DNA of 64,000 nucleotides. Origin: Streptomyces sp. S4.7. GTDB taxonomy: Bacteria > Actinomycetota > Actinomycetes > Streptomycetales > Streptomycetaceae. The DNA lies in assembly GCF_010384365.1 (NCBI RefSeq), contig NZ_CP048397.1, positions 5,022,001 through 5,086,000 of the forward strand, given 5' to 3'. Below are positions 7,978 to 16,502 of the stretch, in pieces (position 1 is the stretch's first letter; every line of letters begins with the position of its first letter). The position numbers were made by a program, and so were the translations under genes. Under the pieces are notes generated by a model. It did not search any database, was not told where the DNA came from, and saw only the letters and a program-made list of their open reading frames with translations.

Positions 7978-8001
7978 CGGTGACTGTATCCGCTGGACTC
8001 G

Positions 8002-8027
8002 GGAACCCGCTGATGGGACCGGGCGTT
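8002..8027 (+). promoter_or_regulatory. ECF-type promoter upstream of the sigma factor gene
   Basis: GGAAC at 8002-8006 and CGTT at 8024-8027 are separated by 17 bp, the classical ECF sigma -35/-10 arrangement. The predicted start of transcription (about 8034) is some 14 nt before the ATG at 8048. This suggests the sigma factor drives its own operon, as known for its M. tuberculosis counterpart SigE. Confidence 0.7.
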
Positions 8028-8047
8028 ATGAAGGGGCGGGGGAACAC

Positions 8048-8878
8048 ATGGATGAAGACCTGGGACCAGGCGCAAATTCAGGCAAAGATTCTTATCCGGA
8101 GCTAACGGGCGAGGTAGCTATGGTAGGTGCTCCGCTGGACACCACCAGAGTCGATAGGGGAGGTGCGGCTGCGCCTGCGGATCGGGGAGGAGCGTTCAAG
8201 CGCTTTCTCAGGTCGGCCGGTGAGCCGAAATCCGTGACCAACTTCGCTGACCGTTCTCGCTCGACCGACTCCGCAGTTACGGCGACCTTCGCATCGGATG
8301 CGGAATCGCAGGCGTGGACGCCTCCCAGCTGGGAGGAGATCGTCAGCACGCACAGCGCCCGCGTGTACCGCCTGGCCTACCGTCTCACGGGCAACCAGCA
8401 CGACGCCGAGGATCTGACCCAGGAAGTCTTCGTCCGGGTCTTCAGATCTCTGTCGACGTACACCCCCGGCACCTTCGAGGGCTGGCTGCACCGCATCACC
8501 ACCAATCTGTTCCTGGACATGGTCCGCCGCAAGCAGCGGATCCGTTTCGACGCGCTCGGTGACGACGCGGCGGAGCGCCTGCCCAGCCGTGAGCCCTCAC
8601 CGCAGCAGGTCTTCCACGACACCCACTTCGACGCGGATGTGCAGCAGGCGCTGGACACCCTCGCTCCCGAATTCCGTGCCGCGGTCGTCCTGTGCGACAT
8701 CGAAGGTCTGTCGTACGAGGAGATCGCCGCGACACTCGGCGTGAAGCTCGGCACGGTGCGCAGCCGGATCCACCGCGGCCGCTCGCACCTGCGCAAGGCC
8801 CTCCAGCACCGTTCTCCCGAGGCTCGGGCCGAGCAGCGGACGTTCGCGAGTGTGGCCGGGGAGGGCGGACTCGCGTGA
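8048..8878 (+). CDS. ECF RNA polymerase sigma factor (M. tuberculosis SigE-type)
   Basis: The product is 276 aa. Sigma region 2 runs about 102-170, with YRLAYRLTGNQHDAEDLTQE and the -10 recognition part KQRIRFDAL. Region 4 runs about 205-258, with GLSYEEIAATLGVKLGTVRS (helix-turn-helix contacting the -35). The N-terminal ~95 residues are extra compared with a minimal ECF factor. The ATG at 8048 fits the GGAAC-N17-CGTT promoter and GGCGGGGG ribosome site; a second in-frame ATG at 8120 (MVGAPLDTT) could give a shorter form. The stop overlaps the GTG of the ZAS anti-sigma gene, then HtrA and TatB follow, exactly as sigE-rseA-htrA-tatB in M. tuberculosis. The likely role is the envelope stress response. 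It is not the gene called sigE in S. coelicolor. Confidence 0.9.
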   Translation: MDEDLGPGANSGKDSYPELTGEVAMVGAPLDTTRVDRGGAAAPADRGGAFKRFLRSAGEPKSVTNFADRSRSTDSAVTATFASDAESQAWTPPSWEEIVSTHSARVYRLAYRLTGNQHDAEDLTQEVFVRVFRSLSTYTPGTFEGWLHRITTNLFLDMVRRKQRIRFDALGDDAAERLPSREPSPQQVFHDTHFDADVQQALDTLAPEFRAAVVLCDIEGLSYEEIAATLGVKLGTVRSRIHRGRSHLRKALQHRSPEARAEQRTFASVAGEGGLA

Positions 8879-9750
8879 GTGGCACAGGACCGACCCCCGC
8901 CGAGCAGCACCTGGGGGACCGGCTCGCCGCCCTGGTGGACGGGGAGCTCGGTCACGACGCCCGGGAGCGTGTGCTGGCGCACCTCGCGACCTGCGCCAAG
9001 TGCAAGGCGGAGGCCGACGCCCAGCGCAGGCTGAAGAACGCGTTCGCGCAGTCGGCGCCGCCGCCGCTGTCCGAGGGGTTCCTCGCCCGGCTCCAGGGTC
9101 TGCCGGGCGGATCGTCCGAGCGGGACGAGGACGGGGCCCCCGGCCCCTTCGACGGATCGGCTCTCGGCGGCGGTGTCTTCGGCGGCCGGAGCGACGCTTT
9201 CGGCTACGACCCGACCGGTGCCCACGCGTCCCCCCTGCGCGGCGGCTCCGGCGCGGGTTTCAGGATCCACGAGGTGGGGCGCTCGGAGGCCGAGCGCTCA
9301 CCGTGGCGCGGCCGGAGGTTCGCCTTCGCCGCCGCGAGCGCGGTGTCGTTCGCCGCGATGGCGCTGGGCGGCGCGCTGCCCATGGGCGCCACGGCCGACA
9401 CGGCAGCACGCGGACCCGGCGGCAACACCATCACACCGCTGACCAGGGCCACCACACCGCCCGGCAGCGGTACGCGGGGCAGGCAGGGCGGCGAGCAGGG
9501 GGCCATCCTCCCGCAGTCGGTCGACAGCGCGCCCGTGCTCGCTCCCGGCACGATGCGGGCGCCGTTCACTCCCCACCCGTTCCAGTCGGCGGTTCTCAAT
9601 CACTTCCCGGCGGCGCCGTTGATACGTCCCACGGGCACGGCGTTCCAGCTGGCGGCGAACCCCGGACTGACCACACCCACGGCCACGCCGGACCCCACCC
9701 ACCTCGCCGCGCCCACGCAGTCCGGCGTGCCGCTTTCGCGGCCTCGGTGA
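8875..9750 (+). CDS. ZAS-family anti-sigma factor (RseA-like), membrane anchored
   Basis: The product is 291 aa from the GTG at 8875, overlapping the sigma gene stop (GTGA), so it is translationally coupled. The N-terminal zinc-binding anti-sigma motif HLATCAKC (His-x3-Cys-x2-Cys, about 36-43), with an upstream His, should clamp the ECF factor. A linker follows, then one transmembrane segment (about 158-178, FAFAAASAVSFAAMALGGAL) and a Pro/Thr-rich extracytoplasmic tail of about 110 residues. Release of the sigma factor is expected on stress; the adjacent HtrA-like protease is a candidate partner. The long outer tail is poorly conserved. Confidence 0.88.
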   Translation: MSGTGPTPAEQHLGDRLAALVDGELGHDARERVLAHLATCAKCKAEADAQRRLKNAFAQSAPPPLSEGFLARLQGLPGGSSERDEDGAPGPFDGSALGGGVFGGRSDAFGYDPTGAHASPLRGGSGAGFRIHEVGRSEAERSPWRGRRFAFAAASAVSFAAMALGGALPMGATADTAARGPGGNTITPLTRATTPPGSGTRGRQGGEQGAILPQSVDSAPVLAPGTMRAPFTPHPFQSAVLNHFPAAPLIRPTGTAFQLAANPGLTTPTATPDPTHLAAPTQSGVPLSRPR

Positions 9751-9840
9751 CGGGGTCCCTGCGCGGCCATTCGTAAACCTGGTTGAATCCCTGCACGGGT
9801 GCCCTTGTCGGGGCACGGACGAGGCAGGTGCGGGGAGAGC

Positions 9841-11700
9841 ATGGACGACGGGAAGCCCACCGGACCCAAGGCGAAGTGGTGGAGCCGCCCGGCATCGGGA
9901 CGCGCGATACCACAGGAGCCCGACGTACCGGAGCGCCGGAGCACGGAGGAGACGACGGAACTGTCACCGGTCACCGATGAGGTCCCCCGGAGTTCCGGCG
10001 GCGCGTCCGTCCCCGAACCGGCCGGCGGCGACCGGACCCACGGTGAACCGGTCGACGGCGTCGTCCCGGAGCGGGCGTCCGAGCCGCACCGGGATTCCGA
10101 GGACCATCTGCTCGCCCCGCCCGAGCGCGCTCCCGCGGCCGCGGTGAGCGCCCCAGCGGAGACGCCGGCCCGGCCGCAGCCGCTGCACGAGCCCGACCCG
10201 TACAGCACACCGCCCTACGGCGGTCCCGGACCGTGGGCGCCCGCGCCGCCGGTCCAGCGACCGGTGCCCACCCCGGCGCAGGGCACGCCCATCCCGCCGC
10301 AGCACTACACCGGGCCGACCGGCCCGGCAGCCCCCGGTCAGCCGCAGCCCCACCACACGTCCGGGTACGGCGTGCCGCCCCAGGGCGCCCAGCAGCCGAT
10401 GCCGGGGCCCGTGCCGACGCCCGGGACGCAGACCCACCCCCAGCCCCTCGCGCACCCGCAGCCGCAGTCCCAGCAGCTTCCGCCGCCCCAGGGCCGGCAT
10501 CCGCAGCCCTCCCAGTGGCTCCAGTACGACCCCTGGAGCGCTCCCGGGCAGCAGCCGCTGTCGTACCCCGACCTCGGCGATGCCCGGAAGAAGAAGCGCG
10601 CGGGCGTCGGGCTCGTCGGCGCCCTGGCACTCGCGCTCTGCGCCGCCGTCATCGGCGGCGGCGTCGGCGCGTACGTCGAGCGCAACGGCGGCCTCAGCAG
10701 CGTCGAACTGCCCCAGGCGGGCACCGACGGCGGCGGCCGCCCGGCCGACAGCGTCGCCGGGATCGCCTCCAGCGCCCTGCCGAGCGTCGTCACCCTCCAT
10801 GTCAGCGGCGGCGGCGAGCAGGGCACCGGCACCGGATTCGTCCTGGACCGCAAGGGCCACATCCTGACGAACAACCACGTCGTCGACCCGGCCGGCGAGA
10901 ACGGCGACATCTCGATCACCTTCAGCGGTGGCGAGACGGCCAAGGCGAAGCTCGTCGGCAAGGACAGCGGCTACGACCTGGCCGTGGTGAAGGTCACCGG
11001 AGTCTCCGGGCTCAAGCCGCTGCCGCTCGGCAACTCCGACAACGTCCAGGTCGGCGACCCGGTCGTGGCCATCGGCGCGCCCTTCGACCTCCAGAACACC
11101 GTCACGGCGGGCATCATCAGCGCCAAGGAGCGCCCGATCACGGCCGGCGGCGAGAAGGGCGACGGCAGCGACATCAGCTACGTCGACGCCCTCCAGACCG
11201 ACGCGCCGATCAACCCCGGCAACTCCGGTGGCCCGCTGGTGAATTCGAAGGCACAGGTCATCGGCATCAACAGCGCGATCCGCGGTGCGGACGGCGGCGG
11301 TACGCCGGACGGCGCCCAGGCCGGTTCCATCGGGCTCGGTTTCGCCATACCGATCAACCAGGGCAGGCGCGTCGCCGAGGAGCTGATCAACACGGGCAAG
11401 GCGTCACACCCCGTGATCGGCGTCACGCTCGACATGGAGTACACGGGCGACGGTGCCAAGGTCGGCGCCAAGAGCGCCGAGGGCGGACCGGCGGTGGAGG
11501 AAGGCGGACCGGCAGCGAAGGCGGGCATCAGGACCGGCGACATCATCACCGAGGTCGACGGCCAGCGGGTGCACAGCGGCGAGGAGCTGATCGTGAAGAT
11601 CCGTTCGCACCGCCCCGGTGACGAGCTGGACCTCACCCTGACCCGCGGAGGTAAAGAGCAGACCATGACTCTGGTCCTCGGAAGCGCGGAGGGCAGGTGA
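9841..11700 (+). CDS. HtrA/DegP-like trypsin-type serine protease with PDZ domain
   Basis: The product is 619 aa from the ATG at 9841, which has CGGGGAGA upstream. Residues 1-250 are a cytoplasmic Pro/Gln/His-rich disordered region. One transmembrane helix lies at about 259-280 (VGLVGALALALCAAVIGGGVG). The extracellular protease domain follows, with catalytic His in LTNNHVV (about 344), Asp in GYDLAVV (about 380) and Ser in NPGNSGGPLV (about 463). A C-terminal PDZ domain (about 545-615) has the AGIRTGDIITEVDGQ binding loop. It degrades or processes misfolded envelope proteins. The position after the anti-sigma gene matches M. tuberculosis htrA (Rv1223). Confidence 0.92.
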   Translation: MDDGKPTGPKAKWWSRPASGRAIPQEPDVPERRSTEETTELSPVTDEVPRSSGGASVPEPAGGDRTHGEPVDGVVPERASEPHRDSEDHLLAPPERAPAAAVSAPAETPARPQPLHEPDPYSTPPYGGPGPWAPAPPVQRPVPTPAQGTPIPPQHYTGPTGPAAPGQPQPHHTSGYGVPPQGAQQPMPGPVPTPGTQTHPQPLAHPQPQSQQLPPPQGRHPQPSQWLQYDPWSAPGQQPLSYPDLGDARKKKRAGVGLVGALALALCAAVIGGGVGAYVERNGGLSSVELPQAGTDGGGRPADSVAGIASSALPSVVTLHVSGGGEQGTGTGFVLDRKGHILTNNHVVDPAGENGDISITFSGGETAKAKLVGKDSGYDLAVVKVTGVSGLKPLPLGNSDNVQVGDPVVAIGAPFDLQNTVTAGIISAKERPITAGGEKGDGSDISYVDALQTDAPINPGNSGGPLVNSKAQVIGINSAIRGADGGGTPDGAQAGSIGLGFAIPINQGRRVAEELINTGKASHPVIGVTLDMEYTGDGAKVGAKSAEGGPAVEEGGPAAKAGIRTGDIITEVDGQRVHSGEELIVKIRSHRPGDELDLTLTRGGKEQTMTLVLGSAEGR

Positions 11701-11749
11701 GTGCCGAATGAAGGTACCGTCCGGCCAGGTCCGCCGGGTACCGTGGAGC

Positions 11750-11781
11750 GGCCCGGGCCTTGACCCACCACAGGCCGGGCC
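11750..11781 (+). terminator. Weak terminator/attenuator hairpin between htrA-like gene and tatB
   Basis: CGGCCCGGGCCT and AGGCCGGGCCG can pair with one bulge around an 11-nt loop. There is no U-tract. It may partly separate tatB from the sigma-factor operon, or be only a G/C-rich spacer. Confidence 0.35.
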
Positions 11782-11826
11782 GGCGAGGTCCCGTCTGCGG
11801 GCACGGAGAACACGAGGAGCAGCAAG

Positions 11827-12288
11827 GTGTTCAATGACATAGGCGCGCTTGAGCTGGTGACGCTCGTGATCCTCGCCGTGCTCGTCTTCGGCCCGGACAA
11901 GCTGCCCAAGGTCATTCAGGACGTGTCCCGCTTCATCCGCAAGGTGCGCGAGTTCTCCGACAACGCGAAGGAGGACATCCGTTCCGAGCTGGGACCGGAG
12001 TTCAAGGACTTCGACTTCGAGGACCTCAACCCCAAGAAGTTCGTGCGCAAGCAGTTGTCGGAGCACGAGGACGACCTGGGGCTGAAGGACATCCGCAGCA
12101 GCTTCAACCTCAAGAAGGAAATCAACGACGTCGCCGACTCGGTCCACGGCAGGGACGCCGACACCGCCGGGACCGCGGCCGCCCCGACGAGCCTGACGAA
12201 GAGCCCGTCCGGCACCTCTGACCTGCTCAAGAAGCAGGAGAAGCCCCAGCAGGCCGATCGTCCGCCTTTCGACGCAGACGCCACCTGA
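11827..12288 (+). CDS. tatB: Sec-independent protein translocase TatB
   Basis: The product is 153 aa from the GTG at 11827, with GAGGAGCAGC upstream. It has the typical architecture: a very short periplasmic start (MFNDIGALEL), one transmembrane helix (about 8-22), the hinge FGPDKLPK, then a long amphipathic helix and a charged C-terminal region (about 30-110) and a Ser/Thr/Pro tail. TatB recognises twin-arginine signal peptides with TatC. The length and long amphipathic part favour TatB over TatA. tatC is not in the window. Its place after htrA is conserved in mycobacteria (Rv1224). Confidence 0.9.
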   Translation: MFNDIGALELVTLVILAVLVFGPDKLPKVIQDVSRFIRKVREFSDNAKEDIRSELGPEFKDFDFEDLNPKKFVRKQLSEHEDDLGLKDIRSSFNLKKEINDVADSVHGRDADTAGTAAAPTSLTKSPSGTSDLLKKQEKPQQADRPPFDADAT

Positions 12289-12404
12289 GGCCCACCCTGC
12301 CCGGCGAGCCGGTAACGGGTGGCTATCCTCCATCTGTCCGGTAGTGAGACGTCCGTGAGGGCGGGCCGCTCCGGACCCCGAGATGGAGGAGGCGGTCCGG
12401 ACCG

Positions 12405-13076
12405 ATGGAGACGACGAGTCGGGCAGGGGCCCGGAGCACGGCCGACGGCGCGCCGGGAAGCAGGCGCGCGGTCGAGGGCTATCTGCGGGCGGCCTTCCCC
12501 TGGTACGGACTGGACGACGCGTTCACCGGCCCACGGTGGCTCATGCAGGTGGGAACGGCGGCGGACGGCACCGTGCAGCACGGTTCCACGGGACACGGTG
12601 ACGAGCCGTCGATAAGACCGGACGCGTCAGGCGCGGAGAAGGAGCGCTTCGCGGCGGTCGTCACGGTCGCCGCGAGCCCCGTACGGGGCAGCGGTGACGG
12701 TACGGGAGTGCTCGACGCCACGACGGTGTCCTCGGCGGCCTGGCTGGCCGGTTCGGGGCTGCTGGTGTCGACCTGGCCCGCGCAGCTCGACCACTCGCTG
12801 CGTGACGACTGGCTGGACCAGCAGACCGAGACGGCCTTCGAACTGGCCGACGATCTGAACGGCTCCGCCTGGTCGGTGCTCTCGCTGCCCGTGGACGGTG
12901 TGCCGACACCGTTCCACTATCGGGAATCCGAATTCGGCTGGGTGCTCGCGGGCTCGACGGGCCCGACCGCCTCGGCCAAGGGCGGGGTGCACATCGGCGC
13001 GTACGGGCGGGGCATGAGCGCGTACGGCCTCGGCTTCTCGGTGATCGAGGACATCAGGTCGTACGTGGCCGAGTAG
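12405..13076 (+). CDS. Conserved hypothetical protein (Streptomyces type)
   Basis: The product is 223 aa from the ATG at 12405, with GGAGGCGG about 15 nt upstream. There is no signal peptide or membrane segment. Aromatic/glycine motifs include FPWYGLDD (about 31), LPVDGVPTPFHY (about 163) and GRGMSAYGLGFSVI near the end. The composition suggests a globular cytoplasmic domain of mixed alpha/beta type. I do not recognise the family. It follows tatB by 116 nt and is closed by a strong hairpin, so it may be read with tatB. The function is unknown. Confidence 0.7.
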   Translation: METTSRAGARSTADGAPGSRRAVEGYLRAAFPWYGLDDAFTGPRWLMQVGTAADGTVQHGSTGHGDEPSIRPDASGAEKERFAAVVTVAASPVRGSGDGTGVLDATTVSSAAWLAGSGLLVSTWPAQLDHSLRDDWLDQQTETAFELADDLNGSAWSVLSLPVDGVPTPFHYRESEFGWVLAGSTGPTASAKGGVHIGAYGRGMSAYGLGFSVIEDIRSYVAE

Positions 13077-13110
13077 CCGCGTTCACCGGGCTTCCCGCTG
13101 GAGGGTTTCG

Positions 13111-13157
13111 CCCGCGTTCGCCGGAGCGGCCCAAGGAGCCGCTCCGGCGAACGCGGG
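13111..13157. terminator. Very long perfect hairpin terminator
   Basis: A 20-bp perfect stem (13111-13130 with 13138-13157, beginning CCCGCGTTCG) has a 7-nt CCAAGGA loop. It lies between two convergent stops (13076 + and 13169 -) and so ends both units. No U-tract follows. Confidence 0.88.
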
Positions 13158-13168
13158 CGCCGTCCGTG

Positions 13169-14329
13169 TCAGAACTTGTTGCGCGGCGTCAGTCCCAGCG
13201 TCATGCCCGCCAGACCGCGCTGGCGCCCGCCCAGCTTGCCGGCGATCGACCGCAGGGCCGCGCCCGCCGGGGAGTCGGGGTCGGAGAGCACGACCGGCTT
13301 GCCGTCGTCGCCGCCCTCGCGGAGCCGTACGTCGATCGGGATCGAGCCGAGCACCGGCACCGAGGCGCCGGTCGTCTTCGTCAGGCCGTCGGCGACCCGC
13401 TGGCCGCCGCCGGTACCGAAGACGTCGATCATCTCGTCGCAGTGCGGGCAGGGCAGGCCCGACATGTTCTCGACCACGCCGACGATCTTCTGATGGGTCT
13501 GTACGGCGATGGAGCCGGCCCGCTCCGCGACCTCGGCGGCTGCCTGCTGCGGTGTGGTGACCACCAGGATCTCGGCGTTCGGCACGAGCTGGGCCACGGA
13601 GATCGCGATGTCGCCCGTCCCCGGCGGCAGGTCCAGCAGCAGCACGTCCAGATCGCCCCAGTACACATCGGCGAGGAACTGCTGGAGCGCGCGGTGCAGC
13701 ATCGGTCCGCGCCAGACCACCGGCGAGTTGCCGGGGGTGAACATACCGATCGAGATGACCTTCACGCCGTGCGCGGCCGGCGGCATGATCATGTTCTCGA
13801 CCTGGGTGGGCTTGCCGTCCGCGCCCAGCATGCGGGGCACGCTGTGCCCGTAGATGTCGGCGTCGACGACGCCGACCTTCAGACCGTCGGCGGCCATCGC
13901 CGCCGCCAGGTTGACCGTCACCGACGACTTGCCGACGCCGCCCTTGCCCGAGGCGACCGCGTACACGCGGGTCAGCGAGCCGGGCTTGGCGAAGGGCACC
14001 TCGCGCTCGGCCGTGCCGCCGCGCAGGGACGCCGCGAGATCCTTGCGCTGCTCGTCGCTCATCACGTCGAGCGTGACCTCGACACGGGTGACGCCCTCGA
14101 CGGCGGCGACGGCCTCCGTCACGTTCGTGGTGATCGTCTCGCGCATGGGACAGCCGGACACCGTGAGATAGACCGTGACAGCAACCGCGCCGTCCGCCCC
14201 GATATCGACCGATTTGACCATGCCGAGGTCGGTGATCGGACGGTGGATCTCGGGGTCGTTCACCGTCGCCAGTGCTGCGCGCACCGCGTCCTCCGCGGGG
14301 GCGACGGTTCCGTGCGTGTCGGTAGCCAT
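13169..14329 (-). CDS. mrp: Mrp/NBP35 family Fe-S cluster carrier ATPase (ApbC/MinD-like)
   Basis: The product is 386 aa from the ATG at 14329; a GTG at 14356 would add 9 residues. An N-terminal MIP18/DUF59 domain (about 8-100, containing the SGCPMRETI cysteine) is followed by a P-loop ATPase with the deviant Walker A GKGGVGKSS (about 124-132). Near residue 295 is a CPHC pair, which in this family bridges a 4Fe-4S cluster between two subunits. The role is ATP-dependent scaffold or carrier for Fe-S cluster delivery in the cytoplasm. It stands where Rv1229c (mrp) stands in mycobacteria. Confidence 0.92.
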   Translation of the reverse strand: MATDTHGTVAPAEDAVRAALATVNDPEIHRPITDLGMVKSVDIGADGAVAVTVYLTVSGCPMRETITTNVTEAVAAVEGVTRVEVTLDVMSDEQRKDLAASLRGGTAEREVPFAKPGSLTRVYAVASGKGGVGKSSVTVNLAAAMAADGLKVGVVDADIYGHSVPRMLGADGKPTQVENMIMPPAAHGVKVISIGMFTPGNSPVVWRGPMLHRALQQFLADVYWGDLDVLLLDLPPGTGDIAISVAQLVPNAEILVVTTPQQAAAEVAERAGSIAVQTHQKIVGVVENMSGLPCPHCDEMIDVFGTGGGQRVADGLTKTTGASVPVLGSIPIDVRLREGGDDGKPVVLSDPDSPAGAALRSIAGKLGGRQRGLAGMTLGLTPRNKF

Positions 14330-14371
14330 AGGGAGATGGTACGGCGCGGCGCGCACGCCCCGTAAAGCGCG

Positions 14372-14974
14372 TCAGTGCTCGGAACGGTCTGATTCGTCAC
14401 GTCCGCGCGGGGCTTCCGTCGGCGGCAGGACATGCTGCTCGGCGAGGTCCCGCACCAGATCCTGGAGCTCCGAGCGGATCCAGTCGCGGGTGGCGACCTC
14501 ACCGAGCCCGATCCGCAGCGAGGCGATCTCGCGGGTCAGATACTCGGTGTCGGCGATGGATCGCTCGTTCTGCTTGCGCTCCTGCTCCTGGGTGACCCGG
14601 TCCCGGTCGTCCTGGCGGTTCTGCGCCAGCAGGATCAACGGGGCCGCGTAAGAGGCCTGGAGGGAGAGCGCCAGCGTCAGGAAGATGAACGGGTACTCGT
14701 CGAAACGCAGCGCCGGCGGCGCGAAGATGTTCCACAGCACCCACAGGATGATGATCAGTGTCATCAGGACGATGAAGCGCCCCGTCCCGAGGAACCGCGC
14801 GATGCGCTCCGACAGCCGGGCGAAGGCCTCGGGGTCGTAGTCCGGCAGCAGTCTGCGCCTCGGCGTGCGCGGCTGGTCGAGCCGTCCGCGCGGCCCACGC
14901 GCCACGGCGCTCGCTCCCGTGGCCGCCAGGCCCCGTTCCCTCGCCGCGTCCTTCTCCGCCCGCTCAGCGCCCAC
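14372..14974 (-). CDS. DUF1003 membrane protein
   Basis: The product is 200 aa from the GTG at 14974. A basic Arg-rich N-terminus of about 60 residues precedes two transmembrane helices: IVLMTLIIILWVLWNIF (about 69-85) and IFLTLALSLQASYAAPLIL (about 96-114). These are joined by the FDEYPF motif and followed by the family motif LLAQNRQDDRDR, then a long charged cytoplasmic coiled-coil-like region. This is the complete DUF1003 pattern. The function is unknown. It overlaps the upstream MgtE_N/CBS gene by 11 nt, so the two form one operon. Confidence 0.88.
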   Translation of the reverse strand: MGAERAEKDAARERGLAATGASAVARGPRGRLDQPRTPRRRLLPDYDPEAFARLSERIARFLGTGRFIVLMTLIIILWVLWNIFAPPALRFDEYPFIFLTLALSLQASYAAPLILLAQNRQDDRDRVTQEQERKQNERSIADTEYLTREIASLRIGLGEVATRDWIRSELQDLVRDLAEQHVLPPTEAPRGRDESDRSEH

Positions 14975-16238
14975 TCGCGGCCTCCGCCAGGCCGTAGCCG
15001 GTCTCCCGCCAGTCGTCGGGCAGCAGGTGGTCCAGGACGTCGTCGACGGTCACGGCGCCGAGCAGCGACCCGCTCTCGTCCACGACCGGCGCGGCCACCA
15101 TGTTGTACGCGGCGAGATAGCCGGTGATCTGGGGCAGCGGCGTATCGGGCGCCAGGGGCGGCAGGTCGCTCTCGACGATCGAGCCGACCAGCGTGAACGG
15201 CGGGTCCCGCAACAGCCGTTGGAAGTGCACCGTGCCCAGGTACTTGCCCGTCGGCGTCTCGTCCGGCGCCCGGCACACATAGACCTGCGCGGCCAGCGCG
15301 GGCGAGAGGTCCTGCCGGCGCACCCGCGCCAGCGCGTCGGCGACGGTCGCGTCGGGCCGCAGCACGATCGGCTCGGTCGTCATCAGACCGCCCGCCGTCC
15401 GCTCCTCGTACGCCAGCAGCCGCCGCACGTCGGCGGCGTCGCCGGGCCGCATCAGCGCCAGCAGCCGCTCCTTGTCCTCCTCGGGCAGTTCGGAGAGCAG
15501 GTCGGCCGCGTCGTCCGGGTCCATCGCCTCCAGCACGTCCGCCGCCCGGTCGTCCTCCAGCTTGCCCAGGATCTCCACCTGGTCGTCCTCGGGCAGCTCC
15601 TCCAGGACGTCGGCCAGCCGGTCGTCGTCGAGGGCGGCGGCCACCTCGGCGCGCCGCTTGGGCGTCAGATGGTGCATCACATTGGCCAGGTCGGCGGGGC
15701 GCAGCCGCTCGAAGGTCGCGACGAGACTCTCCGCGCCCTGGCTGTCCTCCTCCAGCGTGAAGCCGGTGACCGCGGACCAGTCGACGGTCAGCGTCTCGCC
15801 GCGCCGCCGCAGCGCGCCGCCCCTGCCGCGCCGGACGAAGACCTTCCCGATCTCCCACTCGCGGCGGGCGGGCAACTGCTGGACGGCGACGTCGAGGACG
15901 GTCACCTCGTCGCCGCTCTCCACGAGCTGTACGCGGCGGTCCAGCAGCTCGCCCAGGACCAGTCGCTCGGTGGGGCGCTGTTCGAAGCGCCGCATGTTGA
16001 CCACGCCCGTCGTGATCACCTGGCCGGAGGCGACCCCGGTGATGCGTGTCATGGGCAGGAAGATCCGCCGCCGGCTGAGCACCTCGACGACCATGCCGAG
16101 CACCCGGGGCGGGCGACCGCCGACACGCAGCATCGCCACGAGGTCGCGTACCCGCCCGACCTGGTCACCGTTGGGGTCGAAGACCGGCACACCGGCGAGA
16201 TGCGAGACGAATACGCGGGAAGCGCCCGACGCCATCAT
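14964..16238 (-). CDS. MgtE N-domain/CBS protein without a transmembrane channel
   Basis: The product is 424 aa from the ATG at 16238 (MMASG), with GGAGGAG upstream. The order is a PRC-barrel-like N-terminus (about 8-75), a second beta-rich part, and an MgtE_N superhelical domain (about 195-290) with repeats such as LADVLEELPEDD and AADVLEAMDPDD. A pair of CBS domains follows (about 295-415), including GGLMTTEPI and VVDESGSLLGAV. In MgtE these cytoplasmic domains sense Mg2+ and gate the channel; the five-helix channel is absent here, so this is a stand-alone sensor-like module. It is coupled to DUF1003 and near corA, which suggests divalent-cation homeostasis. Confidence 0.85.
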   Translation of the reverse strand: MMASGASRVFVSHLAGVPVFDPNGDQVGRVRDLVAMLRVGGRPPRVLGMVVEVLSRRRIFLPMTRITGVASGQVITTGVVNMRRFEQRPTERLVLGELLDRRVQLVESGDEVTVLDVAVQQLPARREWEIGKVFVRRGRGGALRRRGETLTVDWSAVTGFTLEEDSQGAESLVATFERLRPADLANVMHHLTPKRRAEVAAALDDDRLADVLEELPEDDQVEILGKLEDDRAADVLEAMDPDDAADLLSELPEEDKERLLALMRPGDAADVRRLLAYEERTAGGLMTTEPIVLRPDATVADALARVRRQDLSPALAAQVYVCRAPDETPTGKYLGTVHFQRLLRDPPFTLVGSIVESDLPPLAPDTPLPQITGYLAAYNMVAAPVVDESGSLLGAVTVDDVLDHLLPDDWRETGYGLAEAASGR

Positions 16239-16502
16239 GCGCTCCTCCTCGCCCGCGACTGTCCCTGCACTGCCTGAGGTGTCCTGCTTCGTGCCCCGGC
16301 CCCGTCCGCGCCTTGCCCGTGACTGTCCCCGTATCGACCGCGACAACGGGTTCAGGCTAGCCCGTACCGCTCCGTGCGGCCCTGGCGGATCCGTCCGTAC
16401 GGTACGGGCGATCCGTCGCCGGGGCTCGTTGTCGAGGGGCGTGGTCGGCACAGGTACGCTGCGGTCTGCCGTCCCCCGTCACGTATGAGAGGCAGTGCGT
16501 TC

